Positions 7,915 through 18,181 of a stretch of DNA of 64,000 nucleotides are shown one piece after another (within the stretch, counting starts at the first letter, position 1; the number at the start of each line of letters is the position of its first letter). The stretch is taken from contig SAXG01000015.1 of assembly GCA_012932865.1 (NCBI GenBank), positions 496,001 through 560,000 on the forward strand, given 5' to 3'. Source of the DNA: Amylostereum areolatum (taxonomy: Eukaryota > Basidiomycota > Agaricomycetes > Russulales > Stereaceae). The notes below the pieces were generated by a model. The model searched no databases, was not told the origin of the DNA, and worked only from the letters and a program-made list of their open reading frames with translations. A program made the translations under genes and the position numbers.

Positions 7915-8996
7915 CTAGAGTCCTCCATGTTCCCCATCTTCGCAATAATCTCCTCTCTGTCCTCTACCTTGCGAAGCATAAGGCGTTCGTCGTCACCATC
8001 AAGGGGAGCCGCGTCTCCTTCGCTAAGGACGGCGCTGTGTGGTTCACTGCGACGATCAACGACGCGAACACCGCCTATCTCGACGGTTCCACCTCTACAG
8101 CGTCGCACTACGCCCTTTCCGCCGCGCTTGCCGCCTCTACGCCTCTCGACGCGTCCCTATGGCACCGCCGCCTTGCGCACTTCAACCACGCCGGTCTCCA
8201 GCGCATAGTGCGGGAGAACCTCGTCACTGGTCTCGTCTTCAACTCATTAGAGAAGCCCGACCCTATCTGCGAGCCCTGCCTCGCTGGCAAGATGCACGCG
8301 GACCCGTTCCCCTCCTCTACCACCGTCTACACAAAGCGCCTCGCCCTCGTCCACTCCGACCTGCATGGCCCGCTTCCAGTCCGCACTGCCTCTGGCTATC
8401 GCTACTGGGTCCTCTACATCGACGCCGCCTCGCGTTTCTACGCCGTCTACCTGCTTCGCAAGAAGTCGGACCAGTACGAAGCGTTCAAGGACTTCAAAGC
8501 GTGGGCCGAGAAGCAGACAGGCGAGAAGCTGCTCGCGCTGCAGGACGACAAGGGGGGCGAGTACATGGGTCGCAACATGGACGAGTTCTGTTCGCTGCAC
8601 GGGATCGAGCGCCGTCATACGACGCGCAATCGCCCTCAGCAAAACGGCGTAGCGGAGCGTGCAAATCGCACCATTGAGGAGGGCGTCACTGCGATGCTTG
8701 CGGAGTCCGGCCTGCCTGCGTCTTTCTGGGGAGAAGCGCTCAGTGCCTACATCCACGTCCGCAACCGCCTCCCCACCGCCGCTATCAAGGCGCACACCAC
8801 GCCCTTTGAGCTCTGGCACGGGTCCAAGCCGGATGTGAGTCATCTGCGCGTGTGGGGATGCACCGCATACGTCCACGTCCAGCGCGACAAGCGCAAGGGC
8901 CTGCAGCCGCACATGGTGAAGGCCGCCTTCATCGGGTACCCCGAGGGGTACAAAGGCTGGAAGTTCTGGGACCCTATAGCGAAGAAGGTCATCATT
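7915..8996 (+). pseudogene. copia integrase, right piece, copy A
   Basis: Resumes the protease-integrase frame after TRIM-a and covers the GAG-pre-integrase zinc region (WHRRLAHFNHAGLQ), then integrase with D (HSDLHG), D (DDKGGEY) and E (QNGVAERANR) all present. It ends at 8996, where TRIM-b is inserted with target duplication TCATT. After that element the frame continues at 9505. Integrase residues match copia-1 closely. Confidence 0.88.
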
Positions 8997-9085
8997 TGTT
9001 GAAATAAGGCTAAGCCCTGGCCTGTTGCACACAATCAGAGCTCGGTGATATTCTCTATATCAACTACCAACCTGTTCCCACTATC

Positions 9086-9159
9086 GGACAGGTAGCTCAG
9101 TTGGTTAGAGCACCCTTCTAGAATATGGGAGGTCCTGGGTTCAATCCCCGGCCAGTCCA
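9086..9159 (+). tRNA. tRNA-like gene, TRIM-b first LTR
   Basis: Same 74-nt sequence as in TRIM-a, here on the plus strand and so easiest to read: G1-C72 acceptor, discriminator A73, canonical anticodon AGA at its positions 34-36, short variable loop. Box A starts 7 nt into the gene and box B about 51 nt in. No CCA is encoded and no T-run terminator follows directly; the next bases are CTTTGTGTTTC. Confidence 0.7.
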
Positions 9160-9379
9160 CTTTGTGTTTCACTTTATGACTGAAGGTCCCTCTGTGTTTT
9201 CAACATGGTAGCAGCACCCGCCTTCATGATTACTGTTGGGCACAAGTGGCGAGTGCCTAAGATCACATCAGGCCTGGTCTTACGGGGGTGTGTTGAAATA
9301 AGGCTAAGCCCTGGCCTGTTGCACACAATCAGAGCTCGGTGATATTCTCTATATCAACTACCAACCTGTTCCCACTATC

Positions 9380-9453
9380 GGACAGGTAGCTCAGTTGGTT
9401 AGAGCACCCTTCTAGAATATGGGAGGTCCTGGGTTCAATCCCCGGCCAGTCCA
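9380..9453 (+). tRNA. tRNA-like gene, TRIM-b second LTR
   Basis: Identical to 9086-9159, within the second LTR of TRIM-b. Confidence 0.7.
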
Positions 9454-9499
9454 CTTTGTGTTTCACTTTATGACTGAAGGTCCCTCTGTGTTTTCAACA

Positions 9500-10018
9500 T
9501 CATTTGCGAGTGTGCCAACTTTGACGAGCGCGATTTCCCTCGCTCCAGGCTGAACAAGCCGCTCCTGCCCTCGCCTTCCGCTCCCCTCTTCCCTCCTCCG
9601 CCTCCATCGGAGCCTGCTCCCTCTCAGCCGGTGCTGGATGCCGGGGGGGACGACGACTCGTCCTCTGCTGAGCAAGACGAGCCTGTTCTGCCTCCAGCTC
9701 CGCCTGCTGATGAGCATGATCAGGATGCGGCCGATCCCGCTCCTGCGCCGCCTGCAGCCGATCCTGCACCTCCCTCTCCACATGCGGGTCCTTCGCGGCC
9801 TGGCGTCGAATTCGGAGCCCGTTCTCGACGAGATCATCGCCACCCTTCGCTCGCACTTCAAGCTGCGAGATCTCGGCCCCACCTCCTTCCTCCTTGGCAT
9901 CCACATCACTCGAGACCGCTCTCTGCACACCCTCTTCCTCTCCCAGCGCCAGTACATCATCGACACGCTTGCACGCTATAACCACGCCGACTGCCACCCT
10001 GTCACCATGCCTATGCTG
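9500..10018 (+). pseudogene. copia integrase tail fused to a reverse transcriptase C-terminal piece, copy A
   Basis: The first 300 bp continue copia integrase into its proline- and acid-rich linker (about 9505-9800). At about 9803 the sequence jumps to a later reverse transcriptase segment (LASNSEPVLDEIIATL through CHPVTMPML) in a different frame. The catalytic fingers and palm, including the FVDD box, are deleted. This segment differs slightly from the RT at 19854-20518 (EPVLDEIIATLRSH against EPVVDEIITTLRTH), so it is from another copia copy. It ends at 10018, at a fragment of copia LTR. Confidence 0.8.
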
Positions 10019-10102
10019 CGGAATAAAGGCGTAAAAATCAGACATAAACGAATATCTTCAACAAGATATTCGTTTATGTCTGATTTTTACGCCTTTATTC
10101 CG
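10019..10102. repeat. 40-bp-arm palindrome at a head-to-head LTR junction, copy A
   Basis: Left arm 10019-10058, loop CAAC at 10059-10062, right arm 10063-10102; the arms look perfectly complementary. It forms because a 45-bp LTR end in minus orientation (10019-10063) abuts an LTR in plus orientation that has lost its first few bases. The transcript or single strand would fold into a long hairpin. Confidence 0.85.
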
Positions 10103-10507
10103 TTCTATCTCCCTTCTATTCGCGTCTATTCCACTCCATTCACCCTATTATCGTCTCATTCCGCGTCTATACCCTCACATGCCCTCTCCACTTCACCTAC
10201 TGTACCCATTTGTACTGTACTTACTGTAGTTCAGCCTGAGTTAGCTTCCCTAGCTTCAGTTTCGAGTTAGTTACCGCTTTAGGTCGATTCTCGGCTTATT
10301 CCGAGTTTCCTCCCACGCTCCGTGGCCTCTACCTGCAGCCACACGCGTCTGCTCCTCCTCAGTCGCTCATTCTGTGCTGCAGGTATGACCCTTGCTTGTT
10401 TCTGTCTTGTTTCTCAGTCGCTCTTCTGTGCTGCAGCAATCCACTGTTTGTGTCAGTTCTGAGCGTCCCTAGCTAGTTGGCTAGCCCCTTCAACTGCGAC
10501 TTCAACA
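10064..10507 (+). repeat. copia LTR, plus orientation, missing its first 6-7 bp
   Basis: LTR of the 451-bp family. It lacks the TGTTGA start and ends in GCGACTTCAACA at 10507. No primer binding site follows (GTGGGCGAATG), so it is not a functional 5' LTR; the sequence to its right is a reverse transcriptase leader piece. Confidence 0.83.
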
Positions 10508-10668
10508 GTGGGCGAATGACGACGTCTACTTCGCGCAGGAGACGCCTGAGGCCGCCTTTGCCATCCACACCGCGTTGGAGACCGCCCTGCTATCCGCAGA
10601 CGGCGAGCCGTTCTCCTACTGGCAGGCTATGCAGCGTCCAGACGCGGAGATGTGGCTTGCAGCGTGCA
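10508..10668 (+). pseudogene. copia pre-RT segment, copy A
   Basis: In the frame starting TGG at 10509 this reads WANDDVYFAQETPEAAFAIH and on to MWLAAC, the stretch just before the copia reverse transcriptase core. TRIM-c cuts it at 10668. In copy B the same codons continue after the element into the RT (MWLAAC then REERNAHAANGTW); in copy A the continuation has been lost. Confidence 0.8.
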
Positions 10669-10714
10669 TGTTGAAAACACAGAGGGACCTTCAGTCATAA
10701 AGTGAAACACAAAG

Positions 10715-10788
10715 TGGACTGGCCGGGGATTGAACCCAGGACCTCCCATATTCTAGAAGGGTGCTCTAACCAACTGAGCTACCTGTCC
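10715..10788 (-). tRNA. tRNA-like gene, TRIM-c first LTR
   Basis: Same 74-nt tRNA-like sequence as in TRIM-a, minus strand, with identical mismatches. Confidence 0.7.
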
Positions 10789-11008
10789 GATAGTGGGAAC
10801 AGGTTGGTAGTTGATATAGAGAATATCACCGAGCTCTGATTGTGTGCAACAGGCCAGGGCTTAGCCTTATTTCAACACACCCCCGTAAGACCAGGCCTGA
10901 TGTGATCTTAGGCACTCGCCACTTGTGCCCAACAGTAATCATGAAGGCGGGTGCTGCTACCATGTTGAAAACACAGAGGGACCTTCAGTCATAAAGTGAA
11001 ACACAAAG

Positions 11009-11082
11009 TGGACTGGCCGGGGATTGAACCCAGGACCTCCCATATTCTAGAAGGGTGCTCTAACCAACTGAGCTACCTGTCC
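11009..11082 (-). tRNA. tRNA-like gene, TRIM-c second LTR
   Basis: Identical copy in the second LTR of TRIM-c. Confidence 0.7.
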
Positions 11083-11171
11083 GATAGTGGGAACAGGTTG
11101 GTAGTTGATATAGAGAATATCACCGAGCTCTGATTGTGTGCAACAGGCCAGGGCTTAGCCTTATTTCAACA

Positions 11172-11717
11172 GCTCGTGATTTTGTTCCTGCATTATTTTG
11201 CACCCCCCCTCCCCCTCCGCTGAAATTCTGCATCACACATCAAGACAGATGACATGAAAGGTGGTATTTTACTTGTAGATCATAGAACATGAGCTGTGAT
11301 AAGCAAAAACATAAAAAGTCACGAGTGGCTACAAGTGAAGAGTGAGGAGAGAGCCTGAGGGCAACAAGAGAGAGCAAGCCTAACAGGGAGCAAGCCTGAC
11401 AGAGAGCAAGCCTGACAGAGAGCAGCACAAGAGCAGCATGAGAGTGACGAGAGAGAACAGCACGAGAGGGCAACACGAGAGGGCGACGAGCGAGCAAGGA
11501 CAATGAGAGCAGTAGCCAGCGGGGGTGGATGGATAGTGGGACCTTGCGTTAGCGGTTGAGTTAAGGCTGGAGGCCAAAACTAATGGTCCAACTGGGCGAT
11601 GGATGATCCAACGGGGGAGACGGGAATCTAACAGGGGGGCGGGTGATCTAATGAGAGTGTGGGCATACCCTTGCACTTGCGTTGGTTGTGTTCATTGCGG
11701 TAATGGGTTCTAATGTA
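11172..11717. other. no gene; GAGAGCA-type simple repeats
   Basis: Separates the two duplicated blocks. From about 11340 to 11510 it is a purine-rich, imperfect tandem of GAGAGCAAGCCTGACA and GAGAGCAGCACGA units. Open frames across it are by-products of the repeat. No recognisable protein. Confidence 0.6.
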
Positions 11718-11945
11718 ACCTAAAGCGGTAACTAACTCGAAACTGAACCTAGGGAAGCTAGCTCAGCCTGAACTACAGTAAGTACAGTACAAATGGGTAC
11801 AGTGGGTGAAGTAGAGAGGGCATGTGGAGGGTATGGACGCGGAATGAGGCGATGATAGGGTTAATGGAGCGGAATAGAAGCGAATAGAAGGGAGATAGAA
11901 CGGAATAAAGGCGTAGAAATCAGACATAAATGAATATCTTCAACA
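11718..11945 (-). repeat. truncated copia LTR
   Basis: About 228 bp of the 451-bp LTR family, from CCTAAAGCGGTAACTAACTC to the terminal CTTCAACA at 11945. The other half is missing. It is diverged from the neighbours (GAACCTAGGG for GAAGCTAGGG) and so is an older copy. Confidence 0.8.
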
Positions 11946-11960
11946 CTAGCAAGCTGTAAC

Positions 11961-12203
11961 GTGTTGCACAACGTCATGGATGCAAGTGCCAAGGTATTTA
12001 AACCTTTTTCCACTCACCCACATGGGCCGACAGTAGACATCTTAACTAGGTGTGGCGTGTTTTATGGAAGCGAGGGCATGGAAGTTGTGCTTGTCAGTAT
12101 GTCGCACATGTTTGAACCTGAACAATTCATACACTCCGGTATCCAGAAGAAAGGAGGGAACCTTGGAGAAGTGATGACTTGGGGATCTCGCCATGGCACG
12201 TGA
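11961..12203 (+). CDS. hypothetical exon, 80 codons
   Basis: An ATG frame (HGPTVDILTRCGVFYGSEGM) whose last codons overlap a plausible 5' splice site (CAC then GTGAGT near 12199), so it may be an exon of a disrupted gene. No family recognised. Its left side abuts the truncated LTR. Confidence 0.25.
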   Translation: MLHNVMDASAKVFKPFSTHPHGPTVDILTRCGVFYGSEGMEVVLVSMSHMFEPEQFIHSGIQKKGGNLGEVMTWGSRHGT

Positions 12204-12304
12204 GTAAATAAGCTTATCTGTAAGGACATCCTGTCAGGACCTCACCAAACTATTGAACAAGGTTGATGACATCATAAAAAATGCGGCGCAAACATGGAGA
12301 AGCT

Positions 12305-12702
12305 GCAATGCCTATCTCAATGGTTCCATCTCTACAGTGTTGTACTACGCCCTTTCCACCGCGCTCGCTGCCTCTATGCCTCTCGACGCGTGTCTATGGT
12401 ACCGCCGCCTTGCGCACTTCAACTATGCTGGCCTCCAGCACATAGTGCACGAGAACCTCGTCACTGGTCTGATCTTCAACCCATTAGAGAAGCCCGACCC
12501 TATCTGCGAGCCCTGCCTTGCTGGCAAGATGCATGTTGACCCGTTCCCCTCCTCTACCACTATTTACACAAAGTGCCTCACCATCGTCCTCTCCGACTTG
12601 TGTAGTCCGCTTCCAGTCCGCACCGCCTTATTGACTATGTAGGGATATTGGGTCATCCTAGCCGACCTTACATCATGTATGGTCTGTTCGCGCTAACACC
12701 CC
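12305..12702 (+). pseudogene. decayed copia integrase fragment, copy B
   Basis: Second copy of the fragment at 3133-3512. It extends further left (AATGCCTATCTCAATGG matches the integrase upstream codons) because copia-1 did not insert here. From 12323 rightward it appears identical to copy A at an offset of 9190. Confidence 0.8.
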
Positions 12703-13642
12703 CCCCCAAGTTGTCATATGGTGCTCGGCGCCTATACAGCACTACTTTTGTGCAGCAGCCAAATCAGCGGTCCAGCGAGAATAAATATGAAAAAGATGAG
12801 TCAAAATGTACTGAGATCAACGATGTTGCCCTTGAATACATCCTTGACCTTCATACATCCTTGACCTTCACCTCAGCAGCCAAGAACACAGCCCAGTCCG
12901 AGGTATATAGTGTGCCGCATTCAGTGAGGAAGCAACAGACATAGTGGGTGGCATTGACGCTGCCGACATGGCGCATAAAGGGTGGACCTGCCAGCCTCTG
13001 CAGGATGGCCTCACACCATTCCACAATAGCACCCTCAACACCATTCTTCAGAAAGCGTAAGAATCTCTTGGGAGACTTCATGGGTGGTGTCGGAGGAGGT
13101 AGAGCCAGGAATGACACCGAGCCATATACGACGGGACCAAGACTCCCTTCTCCTCCTCTCCCGGCGGTCCATGGGTGAAGAAGCGGGCAGGGTCGACAGA
13201 CGACCAGTTGATCTTCTGAGCCTTGATCAGGTCATGGCTCTCGGGACCAACACTGTGCCAGACACCATTGGGAAGAGCAAGAAAAGGCATACTGATCTCT
13301 TTGTGGCAGGCCGTAATGGGCTTCAGTCCTCGTGTGCTTGCGCAATGCAGAGCTGCTTGCGCTTGATGGTGAAGAATGGGCACCAACTCATCCAGGTCTC
13401 GCATGTTGCTGCAGAGGCACATAGATTTGCAAAACTTTGGGGGAGCCGCCTACTTTGTCGTTGGTTGAAGGACTGAGTTGAAAAGCGGGTGCTTCCAACA
13501 TCGGACCGAGGCTGCTACACAAAAATGTTCTCGCTTCTCCAGGATCCAGTGGTCCGTGCCAAATTATGTTCCTTTGTCCACTCAAAGAAATGGGCCATGG
13601 ACCCGAAGAAGCTGGCAGAGTACACGGCAAGCACATCGCATG
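12703..13642. other. copy B of unassigned sequence and DDE-like fragment
   Basis: Same as 3513-4452, including the possible DDE-transposon fragment (13489-13642). Nothing further recognised. Confidence 0.5.
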
Positions 13643-14093
13643 TGTTGAAGTCGCAGTTGAAGGGGCTAGCCAACTAGCTAGGGACGCTCAGAACTGACAC
13701 AAACAGTGGATTGCTACAGCACAGAATGAGCGACTAAGAAACAAGACAGAAACGAGCAAGGGGCATACCTGCAGCACAGAATGAGCGACTGAGGAGGAGC
13801 AGACGCGTGTGGCTGCAGGTAGAGGCCACGGAGCGCGGGAGGAAACTCGGAATAAGCCGAGAATCGACCTAAAGCGGCAACTAACTCGAAACTGAAGCTA
13901 GGGAAGCTAGCTCAGGCTGAACTACAGTAAGTACAGTACAATAGCGAACAGTGGGTGAAGTGGAGAGGGCATGTGAGGGTATAGACGCGGAATGAGACGA
14001 TAAGAGGGTGAATGGAGCGGAATAGAAGCGAATAGAACGGAGATAGAACGGAATAAAGGCGTAGAAATCAGACATAAACGAATATCTTCAACA
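13643..14093 (-). repeat. solo copia LTR, copy B
   Basis: Counterpart of 4453-4903 at offset 9190, with the same non-matching flanks. Confidence 0.85.
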
Positions 14094-14107
14094 TTATCTG
14101 GGTCTCG

Positions 14108-14317
14108 TTGGTCCCAACGGACTTCTTCACCAGGGAACACATCGAGCGGAGACAGTCACAGGATGCGTCCCATCTTAACGACGACGACTTCAGTGTGCTC
14201 GCGTTCATTGCCAACAGGCTCGAGAACATGCGAGTCGAGGACATACGCTGCAACCCCCAATTGTATCCGAATATCAGTAACCGTGGGACGTTCATGGCCG
14301 GCTGCAACTTACTGTGA
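14108..14317 (+). CDS. hypothetical exon fragment, copy B
   Basis: Identical to 4918-5127. No recognised family; it ends at a GTGAGT splice-site-like sequence. Confidence 0.35.
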   Translation: MVPTDFFTREHIERRQSQDASHLNDDDFSVLAFIANRLENMRVEDIRCNPQLYPNISNRGTFMAGCNLL

Positions 14318-15125
14318 GTCCTATGTAACCCTTCTCGACTGCGTGCACGTAAGCATTGCAGAGCGCACGCGCGTACGCTCTGCGACGTTTACACGCACTC
14401 ACACGCGTTTCACTGCTATATTATATACACTGCTATATTATGTCTTTAACTGGATATATCAATAAGCTATGCTTGTCATGAACACCCTACGTACAGATAC
14501 GACCTACCTATTTTACATACAATTGTTATGAAGAATGACGAGAAGTTGAAGAAGAATTGTAACTGCAGGCCCACCACTTTCAACCGAGGGAATTGTGATA
14601 AAATCGGTTCTGGGTCAAAGTGCATAGTCAAAGTGCATAATCAATCGCTTCCGTCACATGGAGGAACAAGTGGAGTAAGCTCACCCTGAATAAACCATCC
14701 CGATCATCGCTCACAGGCGCAAAACTCCTGGTATAGCCCTGTCAATTGACAGGCCTTCAGTTGAAACGTCGTTGGGGGCATTGCCAGTCACAAGAAATCT
14801 GACAAGATCGGTGATGCCCAATCGGGGAACAGATTCGCTAGGATGTCGACCATTCGAGGATTGTCGACCATTCGCGGCGATACTAACACATACATTGAGT
14901 TATCCAGCTGAGGTTCAGTGAGACTGGTGCACTCACCAAGATCCCCCCTCTGACAATGATGTTGATTGTTCAATCCATGTCTTCTAGAAGAATGTGTAGC
15001 AGATCATCAGCATCCTTCCCAAGCAGATATCGACAGGTGCACTTGACACATAATGTGTGGACATAGGGCAAGAACACACAGATTTCAGCCATCCCTATGA
15101 AGCGAGTGTGAGTGAATACAGAGAA
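14318..15125. other. no gene seen, copy B
   Basis: Same as 5128-5935. Confidence 0.5.
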
Positions 15126-15568
15126 TGTTGAAGTCGCAGGTGAGCCAACTAGCTAGGGACGCTCAGAACTGACACAAACAGTGGATTGCTGCAGCACAGA
15201 ATGAGCGACTGAGGAGCAAGACAGAAACGAGCAAAGGGCATACCTGCAGCACAGAATGAGCGACTGAGGAAGAGCAGACGCGTGTGGCTGCAGGTAGAGG
15301 CCATGGAGCGTGGGAGGAAACTCGGAATAAGCCGAGAATCGACCTAAAGCGGTAACTAACTCGAAACTGAAGCTAGGGAAGCTAACTCAGGCTGAACTAC
15401 AGTAAGTACAGTACAAATGGGTACAGTAGGTGAAGTGGAGAGGGCATGTGAGGGTATAGACGCGGAATGAGACGATAATAGGGTGAATGGAGTGGAATAG
15501 ACGCGAATAGAAGGGAGATAGAACGGAATAAAGGCGTAGAAATCAGACATAAATGAATATCTTCAACA
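15126..15568 (-). repeat. solo copia LTR, 443 bp, copy B
   Basis: Counterpart of 5936-6378, with the same 8-bp deletion and the same junction into Gag. Confidence 0.85.
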
Positions 15569-16408
15569 AACGAGGTACTAGCCTGGCTCCAGACCAAGGG
15601 CTGGGACGCTGTAGTGCTGGGTGAGACATCCAAGCCGGCGGATACTGCTGCTGCCGCCCTCAAGGAGTACACATCGATCTGCTCCAAGGCTGGGGGTGCC
15701 ATCTACCTCCTCATCTCCAAGGACCAGCGAGGTCCTGTGGACGACCTTAGGCGCGACGCCCCTGCTACGTGGACGAAGCTCGAGGCACTGCACGTCAAGA
15801 AGGCGCCTGGCGCGCGCTTCAACGCGTATGACGACCTCTTCAACGTCCGCAAGAAGGAGGACGAGTCCCTGCTCGCTATGGCGACGCGAGTCGACGATGC
15901 TATGCGTCGCATTCGTTCCCTTCGCCCTGCGTCTCTCACCCTCGAGGAGCTCGACAAGGAGCTCACCACCATGGCGTACATCCGCGCCCTCCCCTCGGAG
16001 TACTCCTCCTTCGTCTCCTCCCTCCTCCTGCTCGAGAAACTCGACCCTGACAGCGTCAAGGACGCGTTTGTGCGCGAGGAGACCAACAGAGAGCGCAATC
16101 CCGAGTTCTTCAAGCCGGATGCTTCGTCTGCGCTCAGTGCGTCGTCGTCTGGCGCATCTGGCAAGGCCAAGGGGCAGTCCTCGCGTCCACGTCTCACTTG
16201 CGCGTTCTGCAAGAAGAGCGGGCACGAGGAGAAGACCTGCTACCAGAAGCAGATCAAGGACCTGCGCTCTCGCCTTGGGGACAAGGCCAACACCGCGTCC
16301 TCGTCGTCTGACGGCTTCCACCCTGCTGGCGAACACGCCGGCAGCGCTGCATCCGCAAGTGTCGCTCCCTCCGACCCCCTCTCGCCGCTGCAGCTAGCTC
16401 GATGCTGA
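15569..16408 (+). pseudogene. copia Gag, 5'-truncated, copy B
   Basis: Same as 6379-7218: starts inside Gag, keeps the CCHC knuckle and ends at the TGA created by the 4-bp duplication. Reaching protease would need a +1 shift. Confidence 0.88.
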
Positions 16409-17678
16409 CGTCGATTGGAATGCAGACACCGGCGCCACGTCTCATATGACCCCGCATCGCCACTTCTTCACCTCCTATCGTCCCCTTCGCACGCCCATTC
16501 GCCTCGCAGACGGAAAGACGGTGTACAGTGCAGGAGTCGGCTCAGTGGTGTTCAATCCGGTTGTAGCAGGAAAGGCGCAGGGCGCCGTCGAGTTTACTAG
16601 AGTCCTCCATGTTCCCCATCTTCGCAATAATCTCCTCTCTGTCCTCTACCTTGCGAAGCATAAGGCGTTCGTCGTCACCATCAAGGGGAGCCGCGTCTCC
16701 TTCGCTAAGGACGGCGCTGTGTGGTTCACTGCGACGATCAACGACGCGAACACCGCCTATCTCGACGGTTCCACCTCTACAGCGTCGCACTACGCCCTTT
16801 CCGCCGCGCTTGCCGCCTCTACGCCTCTCGACGCGTCCCTATGGCACCGCCGCCTTGCGCACTTCAACCACGCCGGTCTCCAGCGCATAGTGCGGGAGAA
16901 CCTCGTCACTGGTCTCGTCTTCAACTCATTAGAGAAGCCCGACCCTATCTGCGAGCCCTGCCTCGCTGGCAAGATGCACGCGGACCCGTTCCCCTCCTCT
17001 ACCACCGTCTACACAAAGCGCCTCGCCCTCGTCCACTCCGACCTGCATGGCCCGCTTCCAGTCCGCACTGCCTCTGGCTATCGCTACTGGGTCCTCTACA
17101 TCGACGCCGCCTCGCGTTTCTACGCCGTCTACCTGCTTCGCAAGAAGTCGGACCAGTACGAAGCGTTCAAGGACTTCAAAGCGTGGGCCGAGAAGCAGAC
17201 AGGCGAGAAGCTGCTCGCGCTGCAGGACGACAAGGGGGGCGAGTACATGGGTCGCAACATGGACGAGTTCTGTTCGCTGCACGGGATCGAGCGCCGTCAT
17301 ACGACGCGCAATCGCCCTCAGCAAAACGGCGTAGCGGAGCGTGCAAATCGCACCATTGAGGAGGGCGTCACTGCGATGCTTGCGGAGTCCGGCCTGCCTG
17401 CGTCTTTCTGGGGAGAAGCGCTCAGTGCCTACATCCACGTCCGCAACCGCCTCCCCACCGCCGCTATCAAGGCGCACACCACGCCCTTTGAGCTCTGGCA
17501 CGGGTCCAAGCCGGATGTGAGTCATCTGCGCGTGTGGGGATGCACCGCATACGTCCACGTCCAGCGCGACAAGCGCAAGGGCCTGCAGCCGCACATGGTG
17601 AAGGCCGCCTTCATCGGGTACCCCGAGGGGTACAAAGGCTGGAAGTTCTGGGACCCTATAGCGAAGAAGGTCATCATT
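16409..17678 (+). pseudogene. copia protease-integrase, uninterrupted, copy B
   Basis: The protease (DTGA) and integrase region without TRIM-a. From the ATG at 16446 the frame is open for about 410 codons through the zinc region and the D, D and E residues, to the TRIM-d insertion at 17679. It has no start of its own, since it is joined to Gag only by a +1 shift. It is the pre-insertion reference for TRIM-a, with the single CTAGA at 16597-16601. Confidence 0.9.
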
Positions 17679-17767
17679 TGTTGAAATAAGGCTAAGCCCT
17701 GGCCTGTTGCACACAATCAGAGCTCGGTGATATTCTCTATATCAACTACCAACCTGTTCCCACTATC

Positions 17768-17841
17768 GGACAGGTAGCTCAGTTGGTTAGAGCACCCTTC
17801 TAGAATATGGGAGGTCCTGGGTTCAATCCCCGGCCAGTCCA
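17768..17841 (+). tRNA. tRNA-like gene, TRIM-d first LTR
   Basis: Same 74-nt tRNA-like sequence, plus strand. Confidence 0.7.
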
Positions 17842-18061
17842 CTTTGTGTTTCACTTTATGACTGAAGGTCCCTCTGTGTTTTCAACATGGTAGCAGCACC
17901 CGCCTTCATGATTACTGTTGGGCACAAGTGGCGAGTGCCTAAGATCACATCAGGCCTGGTCTTACGGGGGTGTGTTGAAATAAGGCTAAGCCCTGGCCTG
18001 TTGCACACAATCAGAGCTCGGTGATATTCTCTATATCAACTACCAACCTGTTCCCACTATC

Positions 18062-18135
18062 GGACAGGTAGCTCAGTTGGTTAGAGCACCCTTCTAGAAT
18101 ATGGGAGGTCCTGGGTTCAATCCCCGGCCAGTCCA
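18062..18135 (+). tRNA. tRNA-like gene, TRIM-d second LTR
   Basis: Identical copy in the second LTR of TRIM-d. Confidence 0.7.
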
Positions 18136-18181
18136 CTTTGTGTTTCACTTTATGACTGAAGGTCCCTCTGTGTTTTCAACA

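Larger units (their letters stand above)
8997..9499 (+). mobile_element. TRIM-b, opposite orientation to TRIM-a
   Basis: Same 503-bp structure, here on the plus strand: LTR 8997-9205, core 9206-9290 beginning TGGTAGCAGCACC, LTR 9291-9499. The target duplication TCATT is at 8992-8996 and 9500-9504. Removing the element and one duplicate restores the copia reading frame (KKVII then CECANFDERDFPRSR). It was present before the block duplicated, since copy B has it at 17679. Confidence 0.9.
10669..11171 (-). mobile_element. TRIM-c, right flank exchanged
   Basis: The 503-bp element again on the minus strand: LTRs 10669-10877 and 10963-11171, core 10878-10962. The left flank is GTGCA (10664-10668) but the right flank is GCTCG, so no target duplication. 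The matching insertion in copy B (19351-19853) has GTGCA on both sides. The similarity between the two blocks therefore stops exactly at the outer edge of this element. Confidence 0.9.
17679..18181 (+). mobile_element. TRIM-d (copy B of TRIM-b)
   Basis: LTRs 17679-17887 and 17973-18181, core 17888-17972. Target duplication TCATT at 17674-17678 and 18182-18186. Same insertion as TRIM-b, duplicated with the block. Confidence 0.9.

Noticed and set aside
10385..10440. An intron inside the copia LTR (GTATGACC to TTTCTCAG or GCTGCAG)
   Set aside because: The apparent splice sites come from a short direct repeat of the CAGTCGCTC...GTGCTGCAG type; no coding frame needs the removal.
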